From: Candidatus Methanoperedentaceae archaeon
GTDB taxonomy: Archaea; Halobacteriota; Methanosarcinia; Methanosarcinales; Methanoperedenaceae
NCBI GenBank assembly: GCA_027371625.1
Contig: DAHXMQ010000313.1
Location: 1 to 6,072 of the forward strand
DNA: 6,072 nucleotides
Direction of reading: 5' to 3'
The notes below the pieces were generated by a model. The model did not search any database. It saw only the letters and a list, made by a program, of their open reading frames with translations, and had not been told where the DNA came from. A program made the position numbers and the translations under genes. This document shows, in pieces, positions 5,406-6,072 of the stretch. Every line of letters begins with the position of its first letter. Positions within the stretch are counted from its first letter, which is position 1.

Positions 5406-6072
5406 GCTGTATATCGTCGGCATAGGTCCCGGAGGAGTTGAGCATCTTACGAAAAGGGCGCGCGATGTCCTGACAAAATCCGAATATGTGGTTGGCAATG
5501 GCACATATCTTGACCAGATTTCAGAAGTTATAAAAAATTCAAAAGTCATAAGAAGCGGGATGGGCGGTGAGGTCGAGCGCGCCAGAAAAGCAGTGGAGCT
5601 TTCAAAAAACCACATCGTCTCGATAATCAGCGGCGGGGATGCCAATGTGTATGGAATGGCAGGTATTGTTCTGGAATTTGCGCAGAAATCAGGCGACATA
5701 GAGCTTGAGGTCATTCCGGGCGTTACAGCGCTGAGCGCGGCTGCTTCACTTCTCGGCGCGCCCGTGGTATCTGATTTTGCTGCCATCAGCCTGAGCGACC
5801 TTCTGACTCCGGTAGAGATCATCGAGAGAAGGCTCAAAAGTGCTGCTGAAGCTGATTTCGTGATTGCACTTTATAATCCGAAGAGCAGGAGCAGGAAGAA
5901 AAATTTTGGGTTTACGATAGAAATTATAAGAAGGTACAGGAGCGATGAAACGCCCGTTGGGATAGTGAAAAATGCAACACGAGAGGGTGAAAAAGTTGTT
6001 GCAACAACGCTTGGAAGAATAATGGAGTATAATGATGATATCGACATGAGCACGATTGTGCTTATCGGGAAC
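5380..6072 (+). CDS. cbiH: Cobalt-precorrin-3B / cobalt-factor III C17-methyltransferase, CbiH (3' end outside window)
   Basis: CbiH methylates C17 and contracts the macrocycle, forming the delta-lactone-bearing cobalt-precorrin-4 (EC 2.1.1.272), the step between CbiL and CbiF. The open frame gives 231 residues and is still open at the right edge. Motifs in order: YIVGIGPGGVEHLT (11-24), SGGDANVYGMAG (84-95), VIPGVTALSAAASLLGAP (111-128), the CbiH signature SDFAAISLSDLLTP (131-144), ALYNPKSRSR (163-172), VGIVKNATREGE (193-204) and DMSTIVLIGN (222-231). Family members end shortly after IGN, so only about 5-25 residues are missing. The usual G after GGDA is N89 here, a mild change. The N-terminal SQSRSQ is extra, not part of the fold, and falls in the 26-bp overlap with cbiG. 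It is the fourth gene of the operon. Confidence 0.94.
   Translation, partial: MSQSRSQGKLYIVGIGPGGVEHLTKRARDVLTKSEYVVGNGTYLDQISEVIKNSKVIRSGMGGEVERARKAVELSKNHIVSIISGGDANVYGMAGIVLEFAQKSGDIELEVIPGVTALSAAASLLGAPVVSDFAAISLSDLLTPVEIIERRLKSAAEADFVIALYNPKSRSRKKNFGFTIEIIRRYRSDETPVGIVKNATREGEKVVATTLGRIMEYNDDIDMSTIVLIGN

Noticed and set aside
5355..5837. Minus-strand open frame opposite cbiH
   Set aside because: It is a shadow of CbiH, whose motifs run without a break on the plus strand.
1..6072. CRISPR arrays, tRNA or rRNA genes, transposases
   Set aside because: No spaced short repeats, cloverleaf-like segments, rRNA motifs or transposase coding sequence were seen on either strand.

Overview
The window looks like archaeal chromosome. 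The methionyl-tRNA synthetase is the archaeal two-knuckle form with a fused C-terminal tRNA-binding domain. The cobalamin genes are of the anaerobic (early cobalt insertion, Cbi) type common in methanogens. The promoters look like archaeal TATA boxes about 25 bp upstream of the expected start of transcription. By remembered resemblance only, the MetRS N-terminus and the Cbi proteins point to Methanosarcinales or a relative (Methanosarcina, Methanoperedens/ANME-2); no search was run.

Layout. Bases 1-590 are strikingly AT-rich and hold the broken N-terminal part of a P-loop ATPase. It is arranged as a perfect inverted repeat (arms 1-119 and 315-433) around a 195-bp centre, so that one arm and the centre read on the plus strand while the true N-terminus and the other arm read on the minus strand. 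Bases 591-2600 (minus) hold an intact metG. A 105-bp divergent promoter region (2601-2705) separates metG from a plus-strand cobalamin operon that runs off the right edge: cbiT (2706-3227), a cbiL-cbiF fusion (3221-4543), cbiG (4536-5405) and cbiH (5380 to the edge, lacking only its last residues).

How the genes work together. CbiL, CbiH, CbiF and CbiG catalyse four consecutive steps of corrin ring construction: C20 methylation, C17 methylation with ring contraction, C11 methylation, and lactone opening with loss of the C2 fragment. CbiT acts later, at C15, with decarboxylation of the ring C acetate. All neighbouring genes overlap (7, 8 and 26 bp), so they are very probably co-transcribed and translationally coupled. 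CbiE, CbiD, CbiC and the CbiJ-type reductase are not in the window; they may lie downstream or elsewhere. metG is a housekeeping neighbour and not part of this pathway.

Most worth a second look: the exact inverted duplication in the AT-rich edge (a real rearrangement or an assembly/amplification fold-back), the CbiL-CbiF fusion joining two non-consecutive pathway enzymes, the loss of one zinc-ligand cysteine in MetRS, and repeats in the shared metG/cbiT promoter region. I saw no clear sign of an undescribed defence or mobile system beyond the ATPase fragments.
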